A stretch of DNA of 64,000 bases from Bacillota bacterium (GTDB lineage: Bacteria; Bacillota; Bacilli; Paenibacillales; Paenibacillaceae): positions 186,001 through 250,000 of the forward strand of contig JAEWAQ010000012.1 of assembly GCA_023391635.1 (NCBI GenBank), given 5' to 3'. Positions 7,311-16,568 of this stretch are shown here, in pieces. Position 1 is the first letter of the stretch; each line of letters begins with the position of its first letter. Under the pieces are notes generated by a model. That model had not been told where the DNA came from. It saw only the letters and a list, made by a program, of their open reading frames with translations, and searched no databases. A program made the translations under genes and the position numbers.

Positions 7311-7333
7311 GAACCGTACCGTAAGTAACGGCA
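7311..7333. repeat. 23-bp element, copy 2 of 2
   Basis: Matches 311-333 at 19 of 23 positions. It lies 15 bases past the stop of the minus-strand AraC gene. On that strand CCGTTAC and GTACGG can pair with one bulge before TTCTTC, so it may be that gene's terminator. Confidence 0.4.
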
Positions 7334-7347
7334 ACAGTCTTTACGCT

Positions 7348-8196
7348 TTATACCATGGTGTGTTTTTGACGCCATTCCGTGGGACTGACTCCGAACTTTT
7401 TTTTGAACATGCGACTGAAATAATGAATACTAGGATATCCGACGGCTTCGGTTATTTTCTGAACAGTCATGTTCGTCGAGTATAAATAAGAAGTTGCAGC
7501 ACTCATTCGCAATTCATTCAAGTACTGCTGAGGGGAAAATCCAGTAATTTCTTTAAATAGCCGGCTGACATAGGATTGTGCATATCCCGAGCGTTCTGCG
7601 AGTGTTTCGAGGGAAATATCCTCTGTGAAGTACATCTCCATATGACGGACTAGTTCATAGATGTCTTGATGGGCAGACCATTTGTCGTTGTGAGGTTCAG
7701 CTGTCGATGATCCGCTGATCTCAGCCTTATTTACATGGATATATTGATCGATTAACAATAGAAGCTTCTGGATGTCGCAAGCCAGCAATTGCTGCATTGG
7801 TACTCTCGCATTGCGTAAACCGTTCGAAGGCAACATACTTTCGATCGAGTGAATTACGCTTCTTATCGGATCCAGTTGAGTTTCGTTCCAATTCAAAGAA
7901 GCTTGAGCACGATTCCATAGGGCAATGGAAGCAGAATCCGGGGCGTAATTACTTTGAAGCAGGCGCATTTCGATGAACCAGCATTGCAAGGTTGAGGAGA
8001 TCTGGCGAATCTGATGAGGAGAATGAGGCGGGAAGATGAACAAGGCCGGCCCATTCACCGAGTAGGAATGCCCGATCCAATGAATCGTCACTTCACCGGA
8101 GGAGATGAATAGAAGCTCGTGAAAAGGATGAATGCCGCCGCCGATGATCTGACTACTGTAGCTTGAATGGAATTGTTCGAATTGTCTGATATACAC
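7348..8196 (-). CDS. AraC-family transcriptional regulator
   Basis: 282 residues. An N-terminal cupin-like sensing part (FHELLFISSGEVTIHW, FIFPPHSPHQI) precedes a C-terminal double HTH from about residue 180: LETLAERSGYAQSYVSRLFK and TEAVGYPSIHYFSRMFKKKF, ending with GVSPTEWR. This is the form that senses sugars and activates catabolic operons. Start GTG at 8196 follows GGGTGG nine bases upstream. It is divergent from the isomerase/rhamnosidase operon, whose genes are natural targets, although that operon also has its own YesM/YesN pair. Confidence 0.9.
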   Translation of the reverse strand: MYIRQFEQFHSSYSSQIIGGGIHPFHELLFISSGEVTIHWIGHSYSVNGPALFIFPPHSPHQIRQISSTLQCWFIEMRLLQSNYAPDSASIALWNRAQASLNWNETQLDPIRSVIHSIESMLPSNGLRNARVPMQQLLACDIQKLLLLIDQYIHVNKAEISGSSTAEPHNDKWSAHQDIYELVRHMEMYFTEDISLETLAERSGYAQSYVSRLFKEITGFSPQQYLNELRMSAATSYLYSTNMTVQKITEAVGYPSIHYFSRMFKKKFGVSPTEWRQKHTMV

Positions 8197-8251
8197 GGAA
8201 TTTCCACCCCACGTTTCACAACGCTGCTTATCAATAAATATATCGGAAGTC

Positions 8252-8410
8252 TTAGTTAAAAGTAAACGTATTCAACTGGATCAGCAGTGGCAACTGATCC
8301 CAACTGGAGACGGCTACTACAAGATCAAGAATAAAGTCAACGGACTCGTCATGATCTCACTCTGTAATTCTGTTCAGGATATTGCAAACAAGCCCGATTC
8401 ATGCCGATGA
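8252..8410 (+). pseudogene. Remnant of a ricin-type lectin (CBM13) domain
   Basis: In one frame this gap encodes DQQWQLIPTGDGYYKIKNK followed by NGLVM, the QxW-type repeat of ricin B lectin domains found at the ends of secreted glycoside hydrolases. The frame then runs through unrelated sequence into the terminator and stops at 8410. No start codon or ribosome binding site precedes it. It is probably the last trace of a lost extracellular polysaccharide-degrading enzyme. Confidence 0.7.
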
Positions 8411-8424
8411 ATCGGGCTTTTCTT
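8390..8424 (+). terminator. Strong intrinsic terminator
   Basis: AAGCCCGATTCAT (8390-8402) pairs perfectly with ATGAATCGGGCTT (8407-8419), followed by TTTCTT. It now terminates nothing but the lectin remnant, and insulates the following operon. Confidence 0.85.
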
Positions 8425-8510
8425 CATGTGTCCGTATAGTAGATATGATAAATACCGGCCGCGGGAGGGCTGATAGAATGAAGGAAACCATTGAAAGGAG
8501 AATGTACCCT

Positions 8511-9488
8511 ATGATAGCCAATTATTCTGTCATTCTATCCAATGTCGGTTCCAGTTCGGATCGCTTTGTTCCTTCCGGATACGGTCGTCCATTCAGCATT
8601 GCCGAGCTGTTCGAGAGGGTAGCGAATATCAAGGGCGTTAACGGGGTTGAATTGGTGGGCACCTGGCATGTAACGGAGCACAATGTGAAGGAACTGAAGG
8701 GATATCTGGACCGCTACGGGTTGAAGCTGGTGTCGATTATTCCCGATCACTTTGGACAGATCAAGTGGAAGAACGGCAGCTTCTCTTCCAAAGATTCAGC
8801 GATCCGCAAGCAGGCTGTCGCGCATACGAAGGAAATGATCGACGCCGCAGTCGAGCTTGGGGGGGACCTGGTGTCCTTGTGGCCAGGTCAGGACGGGTAT
8901 GATTACCTGTTCCAGGCTGACTATATTCAGGAGCGGGATTGGTTCTCCGAAGGAGTTAAAGAAGTGGCACAGTATCGTCCGGACTTCCGGATCGCGCTGG
9001 AATACAAGGTGAAGGAGCCCCGCACGCACAGTTACTTAAGCACCGCCGCCAACGCCTTGCTAATCTGCCAAGAGACGGCCATGCCGAACGTCGGGGTCAC
9101 AATCGATTTCGGTCATGCCCTGAACGCCTACGAGACGCCGGCGGAATCGGTTGCGCTGCTTAAGAAATACGGAGATAAGCTGTTTCACGTTCATATGAAT
9201 GACAACTATCGCCATTGGGACGATGATATGATCGTCGGCAGCGTTCATACGATCGAGACGTTGGAGTTCTTCTACTGGTTGAAGCGGACGGAATATACGG
9301 GCTGGCTGTCGATCGACCAGTATCCGTATCGAGAGGACGGACTGGAAGCAGTTCGGGAAGGCGTGCTCGCCATGCAAGATTTCGTTCAACTCGTTCATGA
9401 ACTGCCGACTCAGGAGATTGAAGCTTTGATCCGCGGCGGTAACGCACCGCAGGCGACGGCATATTTGCGCAAATTATTGCTGAAGTGA
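8511..9488 (+). CDS. TIM-barrel sugar isomerase/epimerase (AP endonuclease 2 family)
   Basis: 325 residues. The xylose-isomerase-like TIM barrel is shown by GVNGVELVGTW, GGDLVSLWPGQDGYDY, FRIALEYKVKEPR, VGVTIDFGHALNAYE and KLFHVHMNDNYR: the Glu, Asp and His residues there form the divalent metal site. The family interconverts ketoses and aldoses or epimerises sugar acids; the substrate is likely rhamnose-related because of its neighbour. AAAGGAG lies ten bases before ATG 8511, whereas ATG 8502 is one base from it. First gene of the operon running to 18342. Confidence 0.85.
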   Translation: MIANYSVILSNVGSSSDRFVPSGYGRPFSIAELFERVANIKGVNGVELVGTWHVTEHNVKELKGYLDRYGLKLVSIIPDHFGQIKWKNGSFSSKDSAIRKQAVAHTKEMIDAAVELGGDLVSLWPGQDGYDYLFQADYIQERDWFSEGVKEVAQYRPDFRIALEYKVKEPRTHSYLSTAANALLICQETAMPNVGVTIDFGHALNAYETPAESVALLKKYGDKLFHVHMNDNYRHWDDDMIVGSVHTIETLEFFYWLKRTEYTGWLSIDQYPYREDGLEAVREGVLAMQDFVQLVHELPTQEIEALIRGGNAPQATAYLRKLLLK

Positions 9489-9500
9489 GGGACATCTATA

Positions 9501-11582
9501 GTGAAACAGCAGCAGGCATCCTGGATCTGGTATCCGGGTGATTATGAGCATTGGCTTCATCGCAAAGTATCCGTGTTGCGTCAATTCCGGGGATATATCT
9601 CGCCGCCCTATTGGCGCTTGGATTCGGCTTACAGCAACGTAGCGTTCAAGAAGACGTTCAATCTCCAGGAGCAAGAAGTGCTTACGCTTGCGGTTCAAGG
9701 ATCGTTCGTCGTGTTGATGGACGATGACATGCTTCCGGTTCCCTACGAGAAGAAACCCATTACATCGATCGTAATCCCTCCCGGGGAGCACGTGCTTAAG
9801 ATCATGGTGTACGCAGACGAGGCCGTTCCGGCTATCTATGCCTATGGACAGACCGTCGGAGGCACAGACGACTCTTGGGAGGTGACCTGTCACGACGGCG
9901 TATGGAAGCCGGCAGCAAGCTGGACGTTCCAGGATATTCATCAACCGCCGGGTGAATTCCCCTTCGCCTATGAGACGATAGAGCCTGTGTCGGTGAAGCA
10001 ATATGGCGATAAGACGGTCGTCGACTTCGGCCGCGAGACATTCGGCTACGTGACGTTCATAGGCGTGAGCGGTACGGGGAAGATAACCCTCTATTACGGA
10101 GAATCGCTGGAGGAGGCTCTTGCTGGAGAGGAAGCCGAGACGTACGACGAACTGGAAGTGGACTGTGCGGCTCCTATGGGTTGCCGAACGCAAGTCACGC
10201 GCGCATTCCGGTATATTCAACTGCGATTGGAGCCTGGCTTGACTTACAAGCACATCCAACACGAATACGAGTACTTGCCGCTGGAGCGCCGCGGAGCATT
10301 CCAGTGCTCCGACGATCGCCTGAATCGAATATGGGAAATCTCCGCACACACGATTCATATGAATACGAGGGAATTTCTATATGACGGCATGAAGCGGGAC
10401 CGGTGGGTGTGGAGCGGAGACGCGAATTTAGGCGCATTAATCAACAACTACATCTTCTTCGATGCCGATGTCGTCAAACGTACGATCGTGGCGCTGCGCG
10501 GCAAAGATCCCGTGCACAGACACATAAATACGATCATGGACTTTACGTTCCATTGGTTTCATACCCTTCATGACTACTATTTGTATACGGCCGATCTTGA
10601 CTTCATTCAAGCTTGTTACCCGAAGTTGCTGACGCTCATGGAATTCTGCCTGGGCCGCAGGAACGCGGAAGGCATGATGGAAGGAATGCCCGGAGATTGG
10701 GTGTTCATAGACTGGGCGGATATGGAGCGGGAAGGCGAAGTATGCGCGGAACAGATTCTGTTCTGTCACTGTCTGGACATTAGCTCCATGTTCGCCGGCC
10801 TATTGGGCGATGCGGAACATAAGTGGAAATTTGCGGAGCTGGCGACACGGCTGCGCGAGAAAATATTCGAGGTGTTCTGGAACGAAGACAAAGGCGGTCT
10901 TATGCATGGCAGATTAAACGGCGAGATGATCGAGCGGCTGCTGAAGTATCCGAATATGTTCGCGCTGCGGTTCCGCTATCTCAGCCCGGAACAGCAGGAT
11001 ACGGTCAAGCGGCGCGTGTTGTTGGATGATACCGTGCAGAAGATCAAGACGCCGTTCATGCGCTTCTTCGAGCTGGAAGCACTCTGTGAGATCGGAGAGC
11101 AGCAATATGTGCTGCAGGAGATGACACGGTATTGGGGCGGCATGCTGGATCTGGGCGCCACGTCATTCTGGGAGGAATTCGATCCGAAGTTGCCGGCCAA
11201 CGAGCAATATGACATGTACGGCGACAAATTCCGCAAAAGCTTGTGCCATGCTTGGGGAGCGGCCCCGATCTATCTGCTTGGCAAGTATTATCTCGGCGTC
11301 AGGCCGGAAGCGCCCGGTTACGCCCGCTATCGTGTGGAGCCGAAGCTTGGCGGTCTGGAGTGGATCGCGGGGAAAGTGCCTACTCCGCATGGCGAGGTTG
11401 CCGTTTACATGGACGCTTCGAGCATTCGGGTAACTACGGCGCAATCGGGCTTCGGCATGCTGCGATTCGCAAGCACGGCTATTCCACGGGCAAGCGAAGG
11501 AGAGCTTCGGCAAGTGGGGGCAGACGAATATGAATTAGGCTTGACCCGTCCCGGTCATACCTATACCATAAATCTGACATGA
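9501..11582 (+). CDS. Alpha-L-rhamnosidase (GH78-type)
   Basis: 693 residues. A beta-sandwich N-terminal half is followed by an (alpha/alpha)6 barrel. The catalytic-region motif DGMKRDRWVWSGDANLGAL around residue 294-312 corresponds to the conserved RDRxxWxGD block of bacterial rhamnosidases, and the end (RVEPKLGGLEW, TPHGEV) matches their C-terminal sandwich. There is no signal peptide, so it acts inside the cell on imported rhamnosides. The start is GTG 9501 with GAGGG upstream. It overlaps the sensor kinase region by ATGA. It fits the transporter downstream as an oligosaccharide uptake and cleavage unit. Confidence 0.88.
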   Translation: MKQQQASWIWYPGDYEHWLHRKVSVLRQFRGYISPPYWRLDSAYSNVAFKKTFNLQEQEVLTLAVQGSFVVLMDDDMLPVPYEKKPITSIVIPPGEHVLKIMVYADEAVPAIYAYGQTVGGTDDSWEVTCHDGVWKPAASWTFQDIHQPPGEFPFAYETIEPVSVKQYGDKTVVDFGRETFGYVTFIGVSGTGKITLYYGESLEEALAGEEAETYDELEVDCAAPMGCRTQVTRAFRYIQLRLEPGLTYKHIQHEYEYLPLERRGAFQCSDDRLNRIWEISAHTIHMNTREFLYDGMKRDRWVWSGDANLGALINNYIFFDADVVKRTIVALRGKDPVHRHINTIMDFTFHWFHTLHDYYLYTADLDFIQACYPKLLTLMEFCLGRRNAEGMMEGMPGDWVFIDWADMEREGEVCAEQILFCHCLDISSMFAGLLGDAEHKWKFAELATRLREKIFEVFWNEDKGGLMHGRLNGEMIERLLKYPNMFALRFRYLSPEQQDTVKRRVLLDDTVQKIKTPFMRFFELEALCEIGEQQYVLQEMTRYWGGMLDLGATSFWEEFDPKLPANEQYDMYGDKFRKSLCHAWGAAPIYLLGKYYLGVRPEAPGYARYRVEPKLGGLEWIAGKVPTPHGEVAVYMDASSIRVTTAQSGFGMLRFASTAIPRASEGELRQVGADEYELGLTRPGHTYTINLT

Positions 11583-11602
11583 ATGTGAAGGCAGGGACAG
11601 CT

Positions 11603-13441
11603 ATGAGTTGGATGCGCAGGATCATACAGACTCTCGATATTCGGAATCAAATCCGTAAGAAGATTGTGTTCACTTGTCTGATGATCTTGATACCGGCTCT
11701 TGCTGTCCCTGCTATATCGTTCTATGTAACGACGACGAATACGATGGAAGAGATGATGACGCAGAATATGTCGGATCTCACCGATTCCGTCAGCCAAAAT
11801 ATCGAAAGCTACGTCGACGATGTCGAGAAGCTGACCAATGCGCCTTATTACTCGATGGAGATGCAGCAAACGTTAATGTCATTGAAATATAAAGTGGGCC
11901 TTCAACGCGCGGAAGCCGAAGCCAAGCTGTTCAATACGATCGATGTGCTGCTCGGCTTGCGCAGAGACATAATAGGGCTATACATTTTCGACGATACGAA
12001 CAACCGGTACTACAAAACGTCTCTGGGAGATGTGACTCCGTTCTACTCCTTCGTTGACCAGCCATGGTTCGCCAAGATTAAAGCGCTTGGCGGGGAAAGA
12101 TTGATGATTACGACGCGCAAAGCCGATCATTTCGTCTCGCCTACTCCCAAATACGTATTCTCCATCGGCAGAAGCATCATCAGCAAAGAAACGAACGAAG
12201 CCATCGGGCTCATCCTGGTTGACCTGGACTTGCAGGTCATTCGAGATCGCCTGACCGGGCTGAAGAAAAAGCGGAATACGGAATTTTATATCGTCGATAC
12301 GGACGGCAAACTCGTGTACAGCTACGACGAGAGTAGTCTAGGCGAGCCGTTCGAGCGTCCGGAATTGATGTTGGAGGACGGCGCAAATGAAGGAACCCGT
12401 GTCATGAATATCGACGGACACAGACAATTGGTCACCTTCAGTTATTCGCAGCGCGTAGGCTGGCAGTACATTACGGTAACGGATCTGGAGCCGTTGCTGC
12501 AGCCGAATGAAAGTGCAATCTTGAGCAATATTGTCATTTCTACCGTTGTACTGCTCATTCTGCTCGGCATTGTATCTCTATTCGTGTCATCTAGCATGAC
12601 CAATCCCATCAAGAAGCTTCAGAGAGCGATGCTGCAAATGGGAGAGGAACGGTTCTATCAGGTCAGAGGCATCGAGACAAGGGACGAGATCGGCTCACTC
12701 GTTCGTTCCTATAACGAGATGATCGGTAAGATCAACGACTTGATCAATACGGTATACAAAGCGGGAATCAAGGAAAAGGAAGCTCAGCTCAACGCGCTGC
12801 AGGCGCAAATCAATCCGCATTTTCTATATAACACGCTGAATTCGATCGGCTGCATGGCGGAAGTCAAAGAGGTTCCGGAGATCACCGTCGTGTGCAAGGC
12901 CGTATCGGACTTGTTCCGATATAGCATTACGTCGGGATCCGATCTGGTGACGCTGCGGGAGGAATTGGACAGCGTCGGTCAATATATGACCATTCAAAGC
13001 TTCCGCTATGACAACCGAATCGAAGCGATCATCAATCGGGAAGAGTCGTTGATGGGAGTGATGGTCATGAAGCTGTCGCTTCAGCCGATCGTCGAGAATG
13101 CGGTATACCATGGTCTGGAGCCGAGGCGGGGCAAAGGAATCGTCATCATCAACATGGAATTGGAGCGCGATTGTATACGGTTGTCCGTGTTCGATAATGG
13201 AGTAGGCATGAGCGAGGATAAGCTTAATTTGCTGAGGCAATCGCTCGTGCATGGCAGAACGGCTGATCCTCAGGCAAAGACTGGCGGAATCGGCTTCCTT
13301 AACGTTCATGAAAGGCTTAGACTGTATTACGGCGAGCGCTACGGCGTTACAATCGATAGCCAAGAAGGGAGCGGTACGTCCGTACAGCTTCGGTTGCCTT
13401 ACCTTACCGACGTCAAGCACACCGAGGAGGCAGGGCGATGA
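11603..13441 (+). CDS. YesM-type sensor histidine kinase
   Basis: 612 residues from ATG 11603, preceded by CAGGGA; an upstream ATG at 11579 overlaps the rhamnosidase stop but has no ribosome binding site. Order: first membrane helix (about 15-37), long extracellular Cache-like sensor (to about 305), second helix (about 308-330), HAMP, then a His_kinase domain with His406 in ALQAQINPHFLYNTLNSI, and a HATPase with DNGVGMS and GGIGFLNVHERL. Such kinases sense extracellular sugars, sometimes via the binding protein. Paired with the next gene. Confidence 0.92.
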   Translation: MSWMRRIIQTLDIRNQIRKKIVFTCLMILIPALAVPAISFYVTTTNTMEEMMTQNMSDLTDSVSQNIESYVDDVEKLTNAPYYSMEMQQTLMSLKYKVGLQRAEAEAKLFNTIDVLLGLRRDIIGLYIFDDTNNRYYKTSLGDVTPFYSFVDQPWFAKIKALGGERLMITTRKADHFVSPTPKYVFSIGRSIISKETNEAIGLILVDLDLQVIRDRLTGLKKKRNTEFYIVDTDGKLVYSYDESSLGEPFERPELMLEDGANEGTRVMNIDGHRQLVTFSYSQRVGWQYITVTDLEPLLQPNESAILSNIVISTVVLLILLGIVSLFVSSSMTNPIKKLQRAMLQMGEERFYQVRGIETRDEIGSLVRSYNEMIGKINDLINTVYKAGIKEKEAQLNALQAQINPHFLYNTLNSIGCMAEVKEVPEITVVCKAVSDLFRYSITSGSDLVTLREELDSVGQYMTIQSFRYDNRIEAIINREESLMGVMVMKLSLQPIVENAVYHGLEPRRGKGIVIINMELERDCIRLSVFDNGVGMSEDKLNLLRQSLVHGRTADPQAKTGGIGFLNVHERLRLYYGERYGVTIDSQEGSGTSVQLRLPYLTDVKHTEEAGR

Positions 13442-14997
13442 AGATTCTGATCGTAGATGACGAGGTTTGGATGAGACGCGGAATCCGCTCTATGCTGACG
13501 GGAAGCGACTTGCCTGTGCAGCAAGTCGTAGAAGCGGAAGATGGTATCGCTGCGCTGGAGCTGTTGAACAGGTATCGGCCGGATGTCGTCATTACGGATA
13601 TTCGTATGCCCGCCTTGGATGGCCTATCCTTCATTGAGCAGGCCGCAAGCAGGGGCGGTACGGCTCAATTCATCGTGGTCAGCGGCTACTCGGATTTCAA
13701 ATATGCGCAAGATGCGCTGCGGCTTCATGCTTGGGATTATATTCTGAAGCCGATTGTCCGGGAACAACTGATCGATGCCATCCGGAACGCGTATGACGCC
13801 AAGCGGCGACAAGAGCAAGTGGACATACAGGCAAGACAATCGGAGAAATCGACGCGGTTCATGCAGGAAACATGGATTATCGAATGGCTGGTACGGGAGC
13901 ATTCCGTTGTTCCCGACCCGGAGGAGCTGTTCGGCTGGAATCCTCTGACGTGCGCGGCGGCCTGTTTGTCCATCCGTATCGATTATCCTCAAGCCGTCGA
14001 TCAAGAGAAAGAGAGAGTAGAGAAGGATTTAGCCGTGTTCTCGATTCGAAATTATTTAACCGACTGGGTTCCTTCACAATTTCTTTGGGTTGTCTTCGAA
14101 TTTGACGGTGCGCTGAACATTCTGCTGCTGGCGCCTCATAACCGGACAGGCCTCGGGCAGTTTTTGTCTCGCTGCATGGACCAGATCGAAATTCTGGCGC
14201 GGCGCTTGAAATTTTTCACCATTCAAACTGGACACAGCATGTCTGAGCTTCACTGGAATGCGCTGACTCCCGCTGTTCGGCAGTCGCTGCTTGCTCTGAA
14301 GAAGAAAATATTCGCAGATAGCGGTCCTCCAGCATCTGCATCTATACCGGTATGGAGGGATAAGCAGCTGGAGGAGTATATTTGGGTCGGCAACGACGAA
14401 GGGATCAGGCAATACATTGACGGGGGACTCAGACGTGCATTAAGAGAGGGAGACGGCGTTGCCGAGTTGGAGCAGATGACGGATTATTTGCGTGTGCTGA
14501 TTGAGAAATGGACGATGGAATCATCAGATGAGCAGCAAGAAGCGCAGTCTCAAGTCAGGATGCCGGATCCGCTGTTATATTATCGCGATATCCCCTCACT
14601 GGTGGACGGCTTCTCGAGATCATTCATGCAATTAAGCGAACTGTATCGGAAAAACCGTCAGTCGGATGGCAGGAAAGCGGTAGAAAGCGTGATGGACTAT
14701 ATTCGTGCGAATTATGGCGAAGACTTGTCACTTACCCAGATGGCCAATAAGGTTCACCTGAACGCGAATCATCTGAGCGATGTGTTCAAGAAGGTCGCAG
14801 GCATGACGTTCGTGTCGTACGTTCTCAAGGTGCGAATGGAGAAAGCGGGCGAATTTCTCAAGATGAACGGCATTCAAATCGGACAAATCGCCCGGCTGGT
14901 GGGATATGAGGACGAGCGCTACTTCAGTACGATATTCAAAAAAACGTATGGCATGACGCCTTCCGAATATCGCAAATCACATGTGCTTCACGGTTAG
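13438..14997 (+). CDS. YesN-type response regulator (REC plus AraC HTH)
   Basis: 519 residues, overlapping the kinase by ATGA. Receiver domain at the N-terminus with acidic DDE at 7-9, phospho-acceptor Asp54 in VVITDIRMP and the Lys in ILKPI. A central variable region of about 270 residues follows. The C-terminal AraC double HTH starts near residue 420 (LTQMANKVHLNANHLSDVFKK; VGYEDERYFSTIFKKTYG) and ends MTPSEYRKS. It probably activates the downstream binding-protein operon. Confidence 0.93.
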   Translation: MKILIVDDEVWMRRGIRSMLTGSDLPVQQVVEAEDGIAALELLNRYRPDVVITDIRMPALDGLSFIEQAASRGGTAQFIVVSGYSDFKYAQDALRLHAWDYILKPIVREQLIDAIRNAYDAKRRQEQVDIQARQSEKSTRFMQETWIIEWLVREHSVVPDPEELFGWNPLTCAAACLSIRIDYPQAVDQEKERVEKDLAVFSIRNYLTDWVPSQFLWVVFEFDGALNILLLAPHNRTGLGQFLSRCMDQIEILARRLKFFTIQTGHSMSELHWNALTPAVRQSLLALKKKIFADSGPPASASIPVWRDKQLEEYIWVGNDEGIRQYIDGGLRRALREGDGVAELEQMTDYLRVLIEKWTMESSDEQQEAQSQVRMPDPLLYYRDIPSLVDGFSRSFMQLSELYRKNRQSDGRKAVESVMDYIRANYGEDLSLTQMANKVHLNANHLSDVFKKVAGMTFVSYVLKVRMEKAGEFLKMNGIQIGQIARLVGYEDERYFSTIFKKTYGMTPSEYRKSHVLHG

Positions 14998-15100
14998 GAC
15001 GGAAAAAACAAACAAAACAACCGTAATTCCTCGTCTGTTCGCTTAACTTGCCCGGCGATACAATCCGATTAGGAATAAATAAATCATCAGGAGGTTCACA

Positions 15101-16498
15101 ATGAAAAAAGTAAAGTGGGGTAAAAGCAAGTTGCTCGTCGCCGCCTTAATTGCAATGCTAGCGCTTACAGCTTGCGGTGGCAATAACGGAAACAGCGGAA
15201 AGGACGGGAATGCCGGCAATGGCGGTTCCAGCCAGGGAGCGGTAAGCACGACAAGCCCGGCAGCTTCGGAAGCGCCCAAAGAGAAGGTTACGCTGCGCGT
15301 GGCGACGGCCTACACGCCAGACCACCCGTTTGGTCCGGCCATCGATCAAATCTTGACGGAGTTCACCGCACAGCATCCCGAAGTAACGATCGAGAAAGAG
15401 TTTCTGCCGGTTGCGGAGCTTGACAAGAAGCTGACGGTCGACCGCGCTACGGATAATCTTCCCGAAGTATTCGTCATCTTCCCGGGAGCAAGCACGGCTG
15501 ATTACGCCAAAGAGAATAAGATTATCGATCTGACGGAGTATTTGAACAGCGATACAGACTGGAAGGACGGCTTCATCTCGGGAGCACTCGACAGTCTCAA
15601 ATTCGAAGGCTTCACCGGAATTTACGGCGCGCCTCTCGGTGCATACAGCACGGGTTTCTACTATAACAAAGAATTGTTCCAGACAGCGGGCGTTGAGCCT
15701 CCGAAGACGTGGGATGAACTGCTTGCCGTCATAGACAGGCTTAAGGCTGCCAAAATTACGCCGATGGCTATCGGCGCAACGGAATCATGGCGTGCGGAGC
15801 ATCTGTACACGGCGCTGTTCTATAAGTGGAACGGTACAGAGAAAGCGAAGCAAATCCTGACGCGTGAGCTTCCTTATAGCTCGCCGGAGGCCATTGAGCC
15901 GTTCAAGCGGATGGTCGAGCTTGTCGATGCAGGAGCATTCGACAAAAAATATCTCGCGCTGGACTATGCGGGAGAGGTTGCTGATTTCAACAACGGGAAG
16001 GCGGCGATGCGCTTCTCCGGCTCGTGGGCGGTCGGTGAATCGACGGGTCCGAATTCGCCGGAAGGCTTCGGTGACAAAGTAGGCTTCTTCCCTTTCCCTT
16101 ACTTCACGGAGAAGGAAGAGAATAAGGATTCGTGGATGGGAGGCGTGTCTGATTCGTTCGCTATCTCAACCAGAGCCCAAGGGCGTCAGAAGGATATGGC
16201 CATCGAACTCGTTAAGACGCTGACAAGCTCTGCCTCTTCCAAGATCGTCATCGAGAGCGCTCACGATCTGACTGCGGTGAAGGCGGAAGTCGATCCGGAG
16301 AAGAGCGGCAAGCTGATCGCCGAAGTATCGAAGGCGATGGGTACGGGCAAGGAATTTGCGGGAGACGTCTCCGCCTTCGAACCTGTGAAGGCAGTAAACA
16401 CGAAACTGTACGATCTGACGCAAGCGGTATTGATAAAAGGCGTTACGCCGGAGGAAGCAGCCAAGCAACTGGATTCAGAAGTTGCGAAATCGCAGTAA
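15101..16498 (+). CDS. Carbohydrate ABC transporter solute-binding lipoprotein
   Basis: 465 residues. Signal peptide with lipobox LTAC at about residues 22-25, then a Gly/Asn-rich linker. The body is a family 1 extracellular binding protein: EFTAQHPEVTIEKEF, FYYNKELFQTAGVEPPKTWDEL, and a C-terminal GVTPEEAAKQLDSEV. AGGAGG lies seven bases before the ATG. It is followed by a 14-bp hairpin and two permeases. No ATPase gene is present, so it presumably uses a shared MsmX-type ATPase encoded elsewhere. Confidence 0.93.
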   Translation: MKKVKWGKSKLLVAALIAMLALTACGGNNGNSGKDGNAGNGGSSQGAVSTTSPAASEAPKEKVTLRVATAYTPDHPFGPAIDQILTEFTAQHPEVTIEKEFLPVAELDKKLTVDRATDNLPEVFVIFPGASTADYAKENKIIDLTEYLNSDTDWKDGFISGALDSLKFEGFTGIYGAPLGAYSTGFYYNKELFQTAGVEPPKTWDELLAVIDRLKAAKITPMAIGATESWRAEHLYTALFYKWNGTEKAKQILTRELPYSSPEAIEPFKRMVELVDAGAFDKKYLALDYAGEVADFNNGKAAMRFSGSWAVGESTGPNSPEGFGDKVGFFPFPYFTEKEENKDSWMGGVSDSFAISTRAQGRQKDMAIELVKTLTSSASSKIVIESAHDLTAVKAEVDPEKSGKLIAEVSKAMGTGKEFAGDVSAFEPVKAVNTKLYDLTQAVLIKGVTPEEAAKQLDSEVAKSQ

Positions 16499-16509
16499 AA
16501 TCAGAAATC

Positions 16510-16551
16510 GGGAGATAGGCGTAGAAGTCGTTAACGATACGCCTATCTCCC
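16510..16551 (+). promoter_or_regulatory. Intercistronic hairpin between binding-protein and permease genes
   Basis: GGGAGATAGGCGTA (16510-16523) pairs perfectly over 14 bp with TACGCCTATCTCCC (16538-16551), with a 14-base loop and no U-tract. Such structures commonly stabilise the upstream mRNA, giving more binding protein than permease. The same arrangement recurs at 22972-23012. Confidence 0.75.
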
Positions 16552-16568
16552 CCAGGCAGGGGATTCGG

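Noticed and set aside
247..7333. Integron attC-type cassette sites around the small genes at the left end
   Set aside because: The hairpins and the 23-bp element lack the GTTRRRY/RYYYAAC core sites and no integrase is present.
9474..10358. Long minus-strand open frame opposite the rhamnosidase
   Set aside because: It has no ribosome binding site or recognisable domain and is low-complexity in His/Arg/Leu, as expected for the antisense of a GC-rich gene.
15007..15100. Riboswitch upstream of the first binding-protein gene
   Set aside because: The 100-base gap shows no stable conserved fold or terminator; it looks like an ordinary leader with a ribosome binding site.
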